Counted from the first letter of the stretch, positions 8,083 to 17,687 are shown. The stretch is DNA of 64,000 bases from Ruegeria arenilitoris (GCF_013031355.1 NZ_WPZO01000001.1:930001-994000), one strand, 5' to 3'. Made by a program: numbers and translations. Notes: generated from the sequence alone by a model not told the origin.

Positions 8083-8670
8083 TCAGGTACGGGCGTCGCC
8101 GACCAGTTTCCAAAGGCCCGGGATCAGCAGAGCGGCGAGCGCCAGTTTGATCGCATCGCCCATCAGGAACGGTGTCAGGCCCCATTCCAGGATCGGCTTG
8201 TCCCAGCCGTAAAGCTGACCCAGCCACAGCAGGCCGGGCACATAGATCAGGACGTTCGCCAGAACCAACGCCAGCGCCAGTTTACCAACCGAGCGATCCC
8301 ATCCGCGCGCAGCGAGTGCGCCCAGCAACACAGTGGCCAGCAGGTAGCCGACCAGATAACCGCCGGTGCCGCCCATCATATAGGTCAGCCCGAATTTATC
8401 GGCCGAGGACCCCGCAAACACGTCAAAGCCCAGCGCACCGACCAGCAGATAGCCCAGCATGGTGATCAGTCCCAGGCGCGCGCCGTATGCAGTGCCGATG
8501 GTCAGCACGGCAAAGGTGCCCATGGTGATCGGAACCGGCCACATCGGCACCTTGACCTTCGCGGCAATCGCCAGCGCCAATATACCCAGAGCCACCAGTA
8601 CAACCTGTTTCACGCGCAGCGCTGTGCCCTCGCGCGGGCCGATTGCTTCGGCCAGAACACTTGTATTCAT
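8083..8670 (-). CDS. bioY: Biotin transporter substrate-binding subunit BioY
   Basis: BioY is the membrane S component that captures biotin for ECF-type uptake. The 195-residue protein has about six hydrophobic segments and the family signatures KVPMWPVPITMGTFAVL, GARLGLITMLGYLLVGALGFDVFAG and MMGGTGGYLVGYLLA. The start chosen has GGAGAAA upstream; a longer in-frame start lacks a ribosome site. In Rhodobacterales bioY may work alone or with bioMN. No bioM (ATPase) or bioN is adjacent, so this one may act alone or share an energising module elsewhere. No biotin riboswitch or clear BioR operator was identified upstream. Confidence 0.95.
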   Translation of the reverse strand: MNTSVLAEAIGPREGTALRVKQVVLVALGILALAIAAKVKVPMWPVPITMGTFAVLTIGTAYGARLGLITMLGYLLVGALGFDVFAGSSADKFGLTYMMGGTGGYLVGYLLATVLLGALAARGWDRSVGKLALALVLANVLIYVPGLLWLGQLYGWDKPILEWGLTPFLMGDAIKLALAALLIPGLWKLVGDART

Positions 8671-8746
8671 TTTCGTTTCTCCACATCCGGATGGAAATTC
8701 GGGCCCATCAAAGCCTATTTCACATCGATACTTCAAGATGATTGCG

Positions 8747-9169
8747 CTATCGAGGGCGGTACTCGGTCTTCATCTCATAAGATTTTCGCGGCCCCGAGAC
8801 GGTCCAGCTTACGGACCAAACGGGCCAACCCGAGAAATCATAGACCGCATCATAGCTGTCTGGCGGACAATCATGATGATCCCTAGACTGCGCTTGCCCA
8901 AGCTTCAATACGTGAAAATACCGCTCGTCATCGAAAAGGATCGCAACTCGGTCGCCGGACTCCTGCCATAGATACCGCCGCGTGCCTTTCATCGCGGCCT
9001 GCCCCGGTATCTGCAAGGTCACGTCCTCATCATAGATCAGGCCCTGTTTGTCCGGGCGCAGTACCGCCTGCCCCTCGGCCTGCACGACCTGCCCTGCCCG
9101 CGTGTCGTGAATGGTGCGGGTCAGGCTCCACTTGCCCTCGAAATCGGACAGGCTGAGCGGCAAAGTCAT
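8747..9169 (-). CDS. DUF6314 family protein
   Basis: A 140-residue cytoplasmic protein resembling the DUF6314 family, which is common in Rhodobacterales. It begins with FEGKWSLTRTI, continues with DVTLQIPGQAAMKGTRRYLW and DERYFHVLKLG, and ends with CPPDSYDAVYDFSGWPVWSVSWTVSGPRK, which suggests a lipocalin-like beta barrel. His and Cys residues occur together in DHHDCPPD. Its start overlaps the stop of the upstream exported-protein gene by 4 bases, so the two are translationally coupled. No biochemical role is known for the family. Confidence 0.8.
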   Translation of the reverse strand: MTLPLSLSDFEGKWSLTRTIHDTRAGQVVQAEGQAVLRPDKQGLIYDEDVTLQIPGQAAMKGTRRYLWQESGDRVAILFDDERYFHVLKLGQAQSRDHHDCPPDSYDAVYDFSGWPVWSVSWTVSGPRKSYEMKTEYRPR

Positions 9170-9498
9170 TCCGCGAAGGTTCCGTCAGTGGTTCCGCCCG
9201 CGTCATCCACGAACCGGATCACTTCACCGCTTTGTTGCACGTCGTAACAGGCCCACAGATCCGAAGGGGGCCAGAGCGAGCAATACCGGTCTTCACGCAC
9301 GGCCCAGCGCCCCGCACTGGGTCTTCCCGAAAAATACTGGGTCAGCATCGTTTCATCGAAGGTCTGCCAGACACCCTCTCCGTAATCGAGCTTTTGGCCA
9401 GCCAGAGCCTCCAAAATCTCGTCTCCGGTCAGCGTCCGGAACTCTTCTGCGGCCAAAAAGCCGGGCCAAAGGGCCAAAATCAGGGCAAACCGTCTCAT
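9166..9498 (-). CDS. Small exported protein of unknown function
   Basis: A 110-residue protein with a signal peptide (residues 1-17, MRRFALILALWPGFLAA). The mature part contains TLTGDEILEALAGQKLDY, then GRWAVREDRYCSLWPPSDLWACYDV, with two cysteines about 11 residues apart that could form a disulfide in the periplasm. The pattern (helical start, W-rich strands, a C-x10-C pair) recurs in small exported alphaproteobacterial proteins, but no function is assigned. It overlaps the DUF6314 gene by 4 bases and is divergent from purB. Confidence 0.75.
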   Translation of the reverse strand: MRRFALILALWPGFLAAEEFRTLTGDEILEALAGQKLDYGEGVWQTFDETMLTQYFSGRPSAGRWAVREDRYCSLWPPSDLWACYDVQQSGEVIRFVDDAGGTTDGTFAE

Positions 9499-9586
9499 AC
9501 CTGCACTCGTGCCTTGTTCCCTCGGGGCTGCGGGTTTAAACCGCGCGCGAACGCCTTATCCCAACCACAAAAAGGTCTCGCCGCCA

Positions 9587-10891
9587 ATGATTCCACGTTA
9601 TTCCCGCCCCGATATGGTCGCCATCTGGTCGCCCGAGACCAAGTTTCGCATCTGGTATGAGATTGAAGCCCATGCCTGTGACGCCATGGCCGACTTGGGC
9701 GTGATCCCGCGTGAGAACGCCGAGGCCGTGTGGAAAGCCAAGGACGTGGAATTCGACGTCGCCCGCATTGACGAGATCGAGGCCGTCACCAAGCACGACG
9801 TCATCGCTTTCCTGACCCACCTGGCCGAACATGTCGGCAGCGAAGAGGCGCGTTTCGTCCATCAGGGCATGACCTCTTCGGACGTGCTGGACACATGTTT
9901 GAACGTGCAATTGACCCGCGCCGCCGACCTGCTGATCGCCGACCTCGAAGGTCTGCTGGCCGCCCTCAAGCGCCGCGCGATTGAACACAAGAACACAATC
10001 CGCATCGGTCGCAGCCACGGCATCCACGCCGAGCCGACCACCATGGGCCTGACCTTTGCCCGTTTCTACGCCGAGATGGATCGCAACCTGTCCCGTATGC
10101 GCGACGCCCGTGCAGAAATCGCCACCGGCGCGATCAGCGGCGCAGTTGGCACCTTCGCCAATATCGACCCGCGCGTCGAGGAACATGTCTGCGATCAGCT
10201 GGGTCTGGTGCCCGAGCCGATCAGCACGCAGGTGATCCCACGCGACCGCCACGCGGCGTTCTTTGCAACACTGGGCGTCATCGCCAGCAGCATCGAGAAC
10301 ATCGCGATCGAAATCCGCCACATGCAGCGGACCGAGGTGCTGGAAGGGGCCGAATTCTTCTCGATGGGTCAAAAAGGCTCGTCGGCTATGCCGCACAAGA
10401 AAAACCCGGTCCTGACCGAGAACCTGACCGGTCTGGCGCGGATGGTGCGCGCGGCCGTGATCCCAGCGATGGAGAACGTGGCGTTGTGGCACGAGCGTGA
10501 TATTTCGCACTCCTCGGTCGAACGCATGATCGGCCCGGACGCCACGATCACCTTGGATTTCGCACTGGCCCGTCTGACCGGCGTGATCGACAAGATGCTG
10601 ATCTTCCCCGAGAATATGCTCGAGAACATGAACAAGTTCCCCGGCCTTGTAATGAGCCAGCGTGTTCTGCTGGCGCTGACCCAAGCCGGAGTCAGCCGCG
10701 AAGATGCCTATGCAATGGTTCAGCGCAACGCGTTGAAGGTCTGGGAACACCGCACCGATTTCAAAGAGGAACTGCTGGCGGACGCCGACGTCACCGCCGC
10801 GCTGAGCCCCGAAGAGATCGAAGAGAAATTCGACCTCGGCTATCACACCAAGCACGTCGACACGATCTTCGCCCGCGTCTTCGGCGAATAA
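9587..10891 (+). CDS. purB: Adenylosuccinate lyase
   Basis: PurB removes fumarate from SAICAR and from adenylosuccinate, acting twice in purine synthesis. The 434-residue protein starts MIPRYSRPDMVAIWS at an ATG that follows AAAGG; a longer in-frame start upstream is not typical of the family. Fumarate-lyase superfamily landmarks are the TSSDVLDTCLN region, GRSHGIHAEP with its catalytic His, and the signature GSSAMPHKKNPV near residue 265, whose flexible loop carries the catalytic Ser. Length matches bacterial PurB. It is monocistronic, with a terminator just after the stop. Confidence 0.97.
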   Translation: MIPRYSRPDMVAIWSPETKFRIWYEIEAHACDAMADLGVIPRENAEAVWKAKDVEFDVARIDEIEAVTKHDVIAFLTHLAEHVGSEEARFVHQGMTSSDVLDTCLNVQLTRAADLLIADLEGLLAALKRRAIEHKNTIRIGRSHGIHAEPTTMGLTFARFYAEMDRNLSRMRDARAEIATGAISGAVGTFANIDPRVEEHVCDQLGLVPEPISTQVIPRDRHAAFFATLGVIASSIENIAIEIRHMQRTEVLEGAEFFSMGQKGSSAMPHKKNPVLTENLTGLARMVRAAVIPAMENVALWHERDISHSSVERMIGPDATITLDFALARLTGVIDKMLIFPENMLENMNKFPGLVMSQRVLLALTQAGVSREDAYAMVQRNALKVWEHRTDFKEELLADADVTAALSPEEIEEKFDLGYHTKHVDTIFARVFGE

Positions 10892-10918
10892 ATCCAGGCC
10901 GATCAAACGGTTCAAGAG

Positions 10919-10957
10919 GGCCCGGGTCGCACAACGCGATCCGGGTCCTGTTCTTTT
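10919..10957 (+). terminator. Terminator after purB
   Basis: An imperfect GC-rich hairpin (about 12 bp, ACAA-containing loop) is followed by the T-rich tail TGTTCTTTT, 28 bases after the purB stop. Confidence 0.75.
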
Positions 10958-11014
10958 GCCAAAATGGGCAAAATCGGCTATTGTGCGCCTGTATTTCCGA
11001 ACGGGAGAAACAGC

Positions 11015-11167
11015 ATGATCCGCACTCTTATCTGCGCATTGGCCCTTGCGTGTTCCGCATCCGTCGCTCTGGCCTGCAGTGGTCATTCCAAGCAAACCCA
11101 GTCTTGCGCACCGGGTACATATTGGGATGCTGAAAGCCAAACTTGCGCGAAAAACGCCAGTAGCTGA
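11015..11167 (+). CDS. Very small exported Cys-rich protein
   Basis: A 50-residue precursor with a strong signal peptide (about residues 1-21, ending SVALA before CSGHSK). It follows a GGGAGAAA ribosome site. The mature peptide of about 28 residues has four cysteines, three of them in the pattern QSCAPGTYWDAESQTC. The C-x2-G-x2-[WY]-D-x-[ED]-[SA]-x2-C part recurs in the TPR protein encoded next, which suggests a shared small disulfide motif. If the Cys at the start of the mature part is lipidated it would be a lipopeptide, but SVALAC is a weak lipobox. Function unknown. Confidence 0.6.
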   Translation: MIRTLICALALACSASVALACSGHSKQTQSCAPGTYWDAESQTCAKNASS

Positions 11168-11271
11168 AAAAGTTCTTTCCTACCTGTGAATAAAAGCGAG
11201 CAGCCGATTGTTAGCTTTTTATCAGATCGCGCTATGCTTGATCAGAGCAGCCCAAAGAACGGAGTAGGAAA

Positions 11272-11817
11272 ATGCGCCTCGTATTAGTTTCAGCTATTGC
11301 CCTTCAGGCCTTTGCCTTCGCTCCGGCCCTATATGCGGCCGGCGGTGGCGGTGCCACCACCCCACCGAAACCCACCAACACGACTAAAAAATGCCTGTTC
11401 GGCCGAGTCTATGACAAGGACGCCGGGCGTTGCGTCAAGCCGAACAAGACCAACTTTACCCAGGATGAACTCTACGACGCCGTGCGCGAGCTGGCCTATG
11501 ACGGCCAATTCGAGAATGCGCAGAACATCCTGAGCATTATGGATCAGGACGATGATCGTGTGCTGACCTATTGGGGCTTTACCTACCGCAAAATGGGCGA
11601 GCTTGAGCTAGCGAATGTCTTCTACACCAACGCTATCGAGGCCAACCCGGACAACATCCTTGCCCGCAGCTATATGGGTCAGGGATTTGTGACCGAAGGT
11701 AAAACCGATCTGGCCATCGAACAATGGCGCGAGATCAAGGCGCGTGGCGGCGAAGGCACCTGGGCCGAAGCGTCCCTGCGCGAAGCGATCCGCACCGGGC
11801 TGACTTATAACTATTAA
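11272..11817 (+). CDS. Exported TPR-repeat protein
   Basis: A 181-residue secreted protein with a signal peptide (residues 1-22, ending LYAA). Next come a Gly/Thr/Pro linker and the cysteine pair CLFGRVYDKDAGRC. Residues 62-165 form two to three tetratricopeptide repeats, with ELAYDGQFENAQNILSIM, YRKMGELELANVFYTNAIEANPDN and YMGQGFVTEGKTDLAIEQW visible. TPR domains act in protein-protein contact, so it probably serves as a periplasmic scaffold. The start has GGAGTAGGAAA upstream. Its Cys motif matches that of the 50-residue protein just before it, and the two may be functionally linked. Confidence 0.75.
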   Translation: MRLVLVSAIALQAFAFAPALYAAGGGGATTPPKPTNTTKKCLFGRVYDKDAGRCVKPNKTNFTQDELYDAVRELAYDGQFENAQNILSIMDQDDDRVLTYWGFTYRKMGELELANVFYTNAIEANPDNILARSYMGQGFVTEGKTDLAIEQWREIKARGGEGTWAEASLREAIRTGLTYNY

Positions 11818-11885
11818 GCTTCAGTCTTTCTTTACCCGACTCTCCGTAATCTGCCTGTGGAACAGAACTTTGGCACCGCAGGCAG

Positions 11886-12974
11886 ATGCAGGACACGAAC
11901 ACTTTGGTACAGGTGGCACCGGGGGCGGCTCCGGTGGCCGATCAGAAGGACGACGCTCCCCGCGTCGTTCCCCGCACCCTCAGCAACCGGCAGAAGGCCG
12001 CCATTGTCGTCCGGCTTTTGCTGAACGAAGGCGCCGATATCCCGCTGGAAGAACTTCCCGATGATCTGCAGGAAAAACTGACCCATCAACTGGGTCAGAT
12101 GGGTCTTGTCGATCGCATCACGCTGGATGCCGTGGCGCAGGAATTTGCCGAGGCGCTGGACAGTGTTGGCCTGTCCTTCCCGCATGGTCTGGCGGGGGCT
12201 TTGGACGCAGTGGATGGCAAGATCGGTTCGGCCACGGCGGCGCGGCTCCGCAAGGTGGCCGGAGTGCGCCAGATCGGTGATCCCTGGCAGCGCCTGCGTG
12301 AAATCCCGACCGAGGATCTTGCCGCGATGGCGCAGGCCGAAAGCACTGAAATTGCCGCCGTGATGCTGTCAAAGCTGGAGACTGCAAAAGCAGCGCAGTT
12401 GCTGGGCCACCTGCCCGGCCCTGTTGCACGGCGGATCACCTATGCGATCTCGAAAACCGCCAATGTCACGCCCGAAGCAGTCGAGCGGATCGGCTGGTCG
12501 CTGGCGGCGCAATTGGATCAGCGCCCGTCTCAGGCCTTTGCCGATGGCCCCGGCGCGCGGGTTGGTGCGATCCTGAACCAGTCAGCGGCATCCACACGCG
12601 ACGGGTTGCTGACCGCGCTGGACGAAGAGGATTCGGATTTCGCCAGCGTTGTGCGCCGCTCGATCTTTACCTTTGCCCATATACCGGCACGGGTTTTGCC
12701 CCGCGACGTTCCCGCAATTCTGCGTGGCGTGGAACAGGCCGATCTGGTCACAGCGCTGGCGGGTGCGGCAGCGGAGGACGACAAAACTGCGGCGGAATTC
12801 ATGCTATCCAACATGTCCACGCGTATGGCAGACAACCTGCGCGAAGAGATGTCGGAACGCGGCAAGGTCAAGCAATCCGAGGCCGAAGTGGCGATGACGC
12901 AGATCATCGGCGCCATCCGTGCCTTGGTGGACGAAGGGACGATCACACTCATCGAGGAGGCAAGTGAGGACTAG
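11886..12974 (+). CDS. fliG: Flagellar motor switch protein FliG (isolated copy)
   Basis: FliG forms the torque-generating ring of the flagellar motor. The 362-residue protein begins with a 30-residue polar tail, then the N domain (LSNRQKAAIVVRLLLNEG), a middle region, and a recognisable C-terminal domain: SIFTFAHIPARVLPRDVPAILRGVEQADLVTALAGA, FMLSNMSTRMADNLREEMSERGKVKQSEAEVAMTQII. This matches the FliG-C core, including the RxAxxLREE motif with charged residues facing the stator. The match is clear at the C-terminus and weaker in the first 200 residues. No other flagellar gene lies in the window. An ATG with GGCAGATGC upstream is used; the ribosome site is weak. Confidence 0.82.
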   Translation: MQDTNTLVQVAPGAAPVADQKDDAPRVVPRTLSNRQKAAIVVRLLLNEGADIPLEELPDDLQEKLTHQLGQMGLVDRITLDAVAQEFAEALDSVGLSFPHGLAGALDAVDGKIGSATAARLRKVAGVRQIGDPWQRLREIPTEDLAAMAQAESTEIAAVMLSKLETAKAAQLLGHLPGPVARRITYAISKTANVTPEAVERIGWSLAAQLDQRPSQAFADGPGARVGAILNQSAASTRDGLLTALDEEDSDFASVVRRSIFTFAHIPARVLPRDVPAILRGVEQADLVTALAGAAAEDDKTAAEFMLSNMSTRMADNLREEMSERGKVKQSEAEVAMTQIIGAIRALVDEGTITLIEEASED

Positions 12975-13066
12975 GCGAACGGTCCAAGCCATCGGAACGC
13001 TTGTGGTCAGAGATCACGCCTTGTATGTCTGGCGCGGCAATTCGCAACAGCCGGTGAGACCAGATT

Positions 13067-13990
13067 ATGCCAGCCGAAAAGTCGGAACTAAGCCGCGGGG
13101 CGCTACGGAAATACTATATCACCGGCCTGCTTCTAAAAGGTGTCATCGGCGCGATGCGCTTACTACCTTATGAGCGTCGTATCGCTACAATGGGGGCCAT
13201 CCTACGCAGCCTCGCCCCCGTTATTGGCATTACCAAGCGCGTGCGCCGAAATTTGGAACTGACTTGCCCGGAGTTATCTGAAGCTGAGATGCAGCGCATC
13301 TGCCGTGCCGTCCCTGACAATGCAGGCCGCGCAATCATGGAACATTTCTCGCCCGAAGGGTTCACCGAACGCCAAAGAACCGCCAAGATTTCCGGCCCCG
13401 GCATCGCGGCCTTTGACGCAGCCGTGGCCGAAGGTCGCCCGGTGATGATGATCACGGCGCATTTCGGCCACTACCTTGCTGCCCGGATTGCCCTTCAGGC
13501 CCGCAGCGGTCAGCCCATCGGGTGCCTGTACCGTCGCATGGCAAACCCGTATTTCAACGACGCTTACGTGGAAGCGTTCTACAAAACCGGTGCGCCCATG
13601 TTTGAACAGGGTCGTCGCGGCATGGTCGAGATGGTGCGCTCACTCAAAAAGGGCGGCATCATCGCCATCGTCTCGGACCTTCACGCTCATGGCGGGGAAG
13701 AGCTGACGTTCTTCGGCAAACCGGCGGTCACGTCGATTCTGAACGCTGAGCTGGCGATGAAATACAAGGCCGAGCTGATCCCCTGCTACGCCATTCGACA
13801 GCCCAACGGCATCGATTTTGAGATCGTACTGCACGATCCGGTTCCGCATACCGACCCCAAGACCATGACCCAGTTCACCAATGACGATCTTGAGGCCGTG
13901 GTCAGGCAGCATATGGGGCAGTGGTTCTGGATTCACCGGCGCTGGAAGGCCTGGAACGGGCTTGGCGTGCAGCCCGAGGACATGCCCTGA
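13067..13990 (+). CDS. LpxL/HtrB-type lysophospholipid acyltransferase-like protein
   Basis: A 307-residue membrane-associated protein of the lauroyl/myristoyl acyltransferase family, which normally acylates lipid A precursors. It shows VMMITAHFGHYLAARIALQARSG, where active family members carry HFGNxE, then IGCLYRRMANPYFNDAYVE and the Arg-rich FEQGRRGMVEMVRSLKKGGIIAIVSD. The acidic residue of the HX4(D/E) motif is replaced by Leu (HFGHYL), so catalysis is doubtful or depends on another residue. No strong signal peptide is present; the first hydrophobic stretch is LLLKGVIGAMRLL. It follows fliG by 92 bases and is convergent with the DUF1223 gene. Confidence 0.8.
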   Translation: MPAEKSELSRGALRKYYITGLLLKGVIGAMRLLPYERRIATMGAILRSLAPVIGITKRVRRNLELTCPELSEAEMQRICRAVPDNAGRAIMEHFSPEGFTERQRTAKISGPGIAAFDAAVAEGRPVMMITAHFGHYLAARIALQARSGQPIGCLYRRMANPYFNDAYVEAFYKTGAPMFEQGRRGMVEMVRSLKKGGIIAIVSDLHAHGGEELTFFGKPAVTSILNAELAMKYKAELIPCYAIRQPNGIDFEIVLHDPVPHTDPKTMTQFTNDDLEAVVRQHMGQWFWIHRRWKAWNGLGVQPEDMP

Positions 13991-14686
13991 TCACTTGACC
14001 CGGGCAGCGGCAACGATCGGGCCGTGCCCGGCCCTCTGCACCAGAACAACGGCTGGCAAGTCCGACGTCAATTCAGCCGAAAACTGTTGCGGCGCGACCC
14101 CGTCCCACTGCCCGGCCACCTGCCAGGAGTCCACAACGTTGGCGTAATCCAACTCGTGCCCCGCCAGCTCACCCCGACGGATCGAGGCATGGCGCATCGG
14201 TGAATACTGTACCACCCTGACGTCATAGGCCTCGCCTTCGGGCAACTCGACAGGGGCGACATCAACCGTCACCTCATTGCCCGACCGCTTGGCCACGACT
14301 TCGGCCTCGGGCGTGGCTGTCAGATGCGCGTTGATCAGGCGCTCCAATTCGCGCGATTGCGCACCGACCACATCATGCTGACCGTTTATCACCATCTGTG
14401 GCGTGTAGATCATCGTCCGCCCGCCCTGACGCGCGTACGCACGCTGGCGCAAGGTGTGATCGGGATCGGCATATTCGTCCTCCCACCCGATGTAGTCCCA
14501 ATAATCCACGTGCAGGGCCAGACCGATCACATCATCGCGTTTGGCCAGATCATGCATCAGACGGTCGGCCGGTGGGCAGGAGGAACAGCCCTGCGACGTA
14601 AACAGCTCGACCACCACAGGATCGTTTTCAGCCGCTGCGGGCACGGCAAGACCAAGCACAGTGGCAATGATGGCGGATCTGAGCAT
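13991..14686 (-). CDS. DUF1223 exported thioredoxin-like protein
   Basis: A 231-residue periplasmic protein. The signal peptide (residues 1-19, ending AAAE) precedes VVVELFTSQGCSSCPPADRLMHDLA, the thioredoxin-fold start with a CSSCP motif typical of DUF1223. Further family blocks are DVIGLALHVDYWDYIGWEDEYADP, RQRAYARQGGRTMIYTPQMVINGQ and the C-terminal beta domain with SPMRHASIRRGELAGHELDYANVV. The Cys pair suggests thiol chemistry, but no reaction is proven for the family. Its stop codon directly abuts the stop of the convergent acyltransferase gene. Confidence 0.9.
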   Translation of the reverse strand: MLRSAIIATVLGLAVPAAAENDPVVVELFTSQGCSSCPPADRLMHDLAKRDDVIGLALHVDYWDYIGWEDEYADPDHTLRQRAYARQGGRTMIYTPQMVINGQHDVVGAQSRELERLINAHLTATPEAEVVAKRSGNEVTVDVAPVELPEGEAYDVRVVQYSPMRHASIRRGELAGHELDYANVVDSWQVAGQWDGVAPQQFSAELTSDLPAVVLVQRAGHGPIVAAARVK

Positions 14687-14923
14687 GTTTGACCTCGGGG
14701 TGATAACTTTTCTGTTTGCGACCGATAAGATACCTGAATGGTTTAAACCCTTTGGACCTCACCCTCCAATCAAGGTTTCTTGAAACCACCCTGCCCCAAC
14801 GATGCGTGACTCGGCAGAACCGGACCAACTTTGCACGTCTTGGTCCTTGAACCCCGGCGAAACGTGATAAAGATTGCTATCAGCGAACCCCGTTACCCAA
14901 GTCATTTGAGAGGGAGCCAACTC

Positions 14924-17614
14924 ATGCCCATTAAAGTCGGACAGGATACCGCCAAGACGCGCCGCAGCCTGAACGTAAACGGCAAATCCATTTCCTATTA
15001 TTCGATCCCCGCCGCGCAAGAGGCCGGTCTAGGCGATTTTTCGAAACTCCCTGCCGCGTTGAAAGTCGTGCTGGAAAACATGCTGCGATTTGAGGATGAC
15101 GGCTTTTCCGTCTCGGTCGATGATATCAAGGCGTTTGGCGAATGGGGTGCCAATGGCGGCAAAAACCCACGTGAGATCGCCTATCGCCCTGCCCGCGTAC
15201 TGATGCAGGACTTTACCGGCGTTCCCGCTGTGGTCGATCTTGCCGCGATGCGGGACGGGATCAAGGGGCTGGGTGGTGACGCGCAAAAGATCAACCCGCT
15301 GAACCCGGTGGATCTGGTCATCGACCACTCGGTCATGATTGACGAATTCGGCAACCCGCGCGCCTTCCAGATGAACGTGGATCGCGAATATGAACGCAAC
15401 ATGGAGCGCTACCAGTTCCTGAAATGGGGTCAGAGCGCGTTCAACAATTTCCGCGTTGTGCCCCCCGGCACCGGTATCTGTCACCAGGTGAACCTGGAAT
15501 ACCTGGCCCAGACCGTCTGGACCGACACCGATCAGAACGGCGAAGAAGTCGCCTATCCTGACACGCTGGTTGGCACCGACAGCCACACCACAATGGTCAA
15601 CGGTATGGCCGTTCTGGGTTGGGGCGTCGGCGGGATCGAGGCCGAGGCCGCGATGCTGGGTCAGCCGATCTCTATGCTGATCCCCGAGGTTGTCGGCTTT
15701 GAACTGACCGGCGCGATGGTCGAAGGCACCACCGGAACCGACCTCGTACTGAAGGTGGTCGAGATGCTGCGCGAAAAGGGCGTGGTTGGGAAATTTGTTG
15801 AATTCTACGGCGAAGGTCTGGACCGCCTTCCGCTGGCCGACCGCGCGACCATCGCCAATATGGCCCCGGAATACGGCGCGACCTGTGGTTTCTTCCCAAT
15901 CGACGGCGAAACCCTGCGCTACATGCGCAACACCGGGCGTGACGAGGACCGTCTGGCGCTGGTCGAAGCCTATGCTAAGGAAAACGGATTCTGGCGGGAT
16001 GAGAATTATGCGCCCATTTACACCGACACCCTGTCGCTGGACATGGGCACCATCGTCCCCGCCATCTCGGGCCCGAAACGCCCGCAGGACTATGTGGCAC
16101 TGACCGATGCCAAGGCGGCTTTCCTGAACGAGATGGAGAAGACCTTCAAGCGCCCGATGGGCAAAGAAGTCTTGGTCAAAGGTGAAAACTACGCAATGGA
16201 GTCGGGCAAGGTCGTGATCGCTTCGATCACTTCCTGCACCAACACCTCGAACCCATATGTGATGATCGGCGCTGGTCTGGTGGCGAAAAAGGCCCATGAG
16301 CTGGGCCTGAACCGCCAGCCCTGGGTCAAGACCTCGCTGGCGCCCGGATCGCAGGTTGTGTCGGAATACCTTGAGGCTGCCGGTCTGCAACAGCATCTGG
16401 ATGCCATCGGCTTCAACCTTGTGGGCTATGGCTGCACCACCTGCATCGGTAACTCGGGCCCGCTTCAGAAGGAGATCAGCGAAGCCATTGCAGAAGGCGA
16501 TCTTGTCGCTACCTCGGTCCTGTCCGGCAACCGCAACTTCGAAGGCCGCATTTCCCCGGACGTGCGCGCCAACTATCTGGCCTCACCGCCGCTGGTGGTC
16601 GTCTACGCGCTGGCGGGCACCATGGACATCGACCTGACCTCGGAACCGATCGGGCAGGACAAGGATGGCAACGACGTCTTCATGAAGGACATCTGGCCAA
16701 CCCAAAGCGAAATTGCGGAACTGGTCGAGCAGACGGTGACCCGCGATGCGTTCCAGTCGAAATATGCCGATGTCTTCAAAGGCGACGAGAAATGGCGCGA
16801 TGTCGAGGTTCCGCAACAGGAAACCTATGACTGGCCGCCCACATCGACCTATATTCAGAACCCACCCTATTTCCAGGGCATGGGGCCTGAGCCAGGCACG
16901 ATCTCGAACATCGAGGGGGCCAAGGTTCTGGCCATTCTGGGCGATATGGTCACTACCGACCACATCTCGCCCGCCGGGTCCTTCGCGACCACCACGCCTG
17001 CGGGCAAGTACCTGATGGACCGACAAGTTCAGCCGCGTGAGTTCAACTCGTACGGCTCGCGCCGGGGCAACCATGAGGTCATGATGCGCGGCACATTCGC
17101 CAATATCCGTATCAAGAACGAGATGCTGGATGGTGTCGAAGGTGGCTATACCAAGGGGCCGGATGGCGAGCAGACTTCGATCTACGACGCGTCGATGGCC
17201 TATCAGGCGCAGGGCACTCCGTTGGTGGTCTTTGGCGGCGAGCAATACGGCGCGGGCTCGTCCCGCGACTGGGCGGCCAAAGGCACCGCACTGTTGGGCA
17301 TCAAGGCCGTGATCGCCGAGAGCTTTGAACGTATCCACCGATCGAACCTCGTTGGTATGGGTGTCATTCCGTTCGAATTCACCGGCGGCGACAACCGCAA
17401 GACGCTGGGGCTGACGGGCGACGAGACCGTCTCGATCCACGGGCTGGACTCGGTTGAGCCGCTGCAAGAGGTGCCATGCACCATCACCTATGCCGACGGT
17501 GCCGAGAGAACCATTCTCCTCAAGTGCCGCATCGATACAGCGCCCGAGATCGAATACATCGAGAACGGCGGCGTGCTGCAATACGTGCTGAGAAACCTTA
17601 CGAAAGCGGGCTAA
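14924..17614 (+). CDS. acnA: Aconitate hydratase A (TCA cycle aconitase)
   Basis: Aconitase isomerises citrate to isocitrate in the TCA cycle through a [4Fe-4S] cluster. With the ATG that follows GAGAGGGAG the protein has 896 residues, the normal AcnA length. The three cluster cysteines are Cys438 ([10 protein letters not shown]) and Cys504/Cys507 ([12 protein letters not shown]). Other landmarks are [12 protein letters not shown], the swivel-domain [14 protein letters not shown] and the substrate-binding [15 protein letters not shown] 10 bp perfect hairpin terminator follows. It is transcribed alone, with a 237-base upstream gap shared divergently with the DUF1223 gene. Clear iron-regulatory boxes were not identified. 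Confidence 0.98.
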   Translation: MPIKVGQDTAKTRRSLNVNGKSISYYSIPAAQEAGLGDFSKLPAALKVVLENMLRFEDDGFSVSVDDIKAFGEWGANGGKNPREIAYRPARVLMQDFTGVPAVVDLAAMRDGIKGLGGDAQKINPLNPVDLVIDHSVMIDEFGNPRAFQMNVDREYERNMERYQFLKWGQSAFNNFRVVPPGTGICHQVNLEYLAQTVWTDTDQNGEEVAYPDTLVGTDSHTTMVNGMAVLGWGVGGIEAEAAMLGQPISMLIPEVVGFELTGAMVEGTTGTDLVLKVVEMLREKGVVGKFVEFYGEGLDRLPLADRATIANMAPEYGATCGFFPIDGETLRYMRNTGRDEDRLALVEAYAKENGFWRDENYAPIYTDTLSLDMGTIVPAISGPKRPQDYVALTDAKAAFLNEMEKTFKRPMGKEVLVKGENYAMESGKVVIASITSCTNTSNPYVMIGAGLVAKKAHELGLNRQPWVKTSLAPGSQVVSEYLEAAGLQQHLDAIGFNLVGYGCTTCIGNSGPLQKEISEAIAEGDLVATSVLSGNRNFEGRISPDVRANYLASPPLVVVYALAGTMDIDLTSEPIGQDKDGNDVFMKDIWPTQSEIAELVEQTVTRDAFQSKYADVFKGDEKWRDVEVPQQETYDWPPTSTYIQNPPYFQGMGPEPGTISNIEGAKVLAILGDMVTTDHISPAGSFATTTPAGKYLMDRQVQPREFNSYGSRRGNHEVMMRGTFANIRIKNEMLDGVEGGYTKGPDGEQTSIYDASMAYQAQGTPLVVFGGEQYGAGSSRDWAAKGTALLGIKAVIAESFERIHRSNLVGMGVIPFEFTGGDNRKTLGLTGDETVSIHGLDSVEPLQEVPCTITYADGAERTILLKCRIDTAPEIEYIENGGVLQYVLRNLTKAG

Positions 17615-17638
17615 TTGCCTGATTCAATACAAAATAAA

Positions 17639-17667
17639 GGCCACCAGCTATGCTGGTGGCCTTTTTT
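17639..17667 (+). terminator. Strong rho-independent terminator after acnA
   Basis: A perfect 10 bp stem (GGCCACCAGC, loop TAT, GCTGGTGGCC) is followed by TTTTTT, 24 bases past the acnA stop. Confidence 0.95.
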
Positions 17668-17687
17668 GATCGGGTTGAAGCAACCGT

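Noticed and set aside
9536..11140. A 534-codon minus-strand frame opposite purB
   Set aside because: Antisense shadow of a clearly recognised gene in GC-rich DNA; no ribosome site and no domain.
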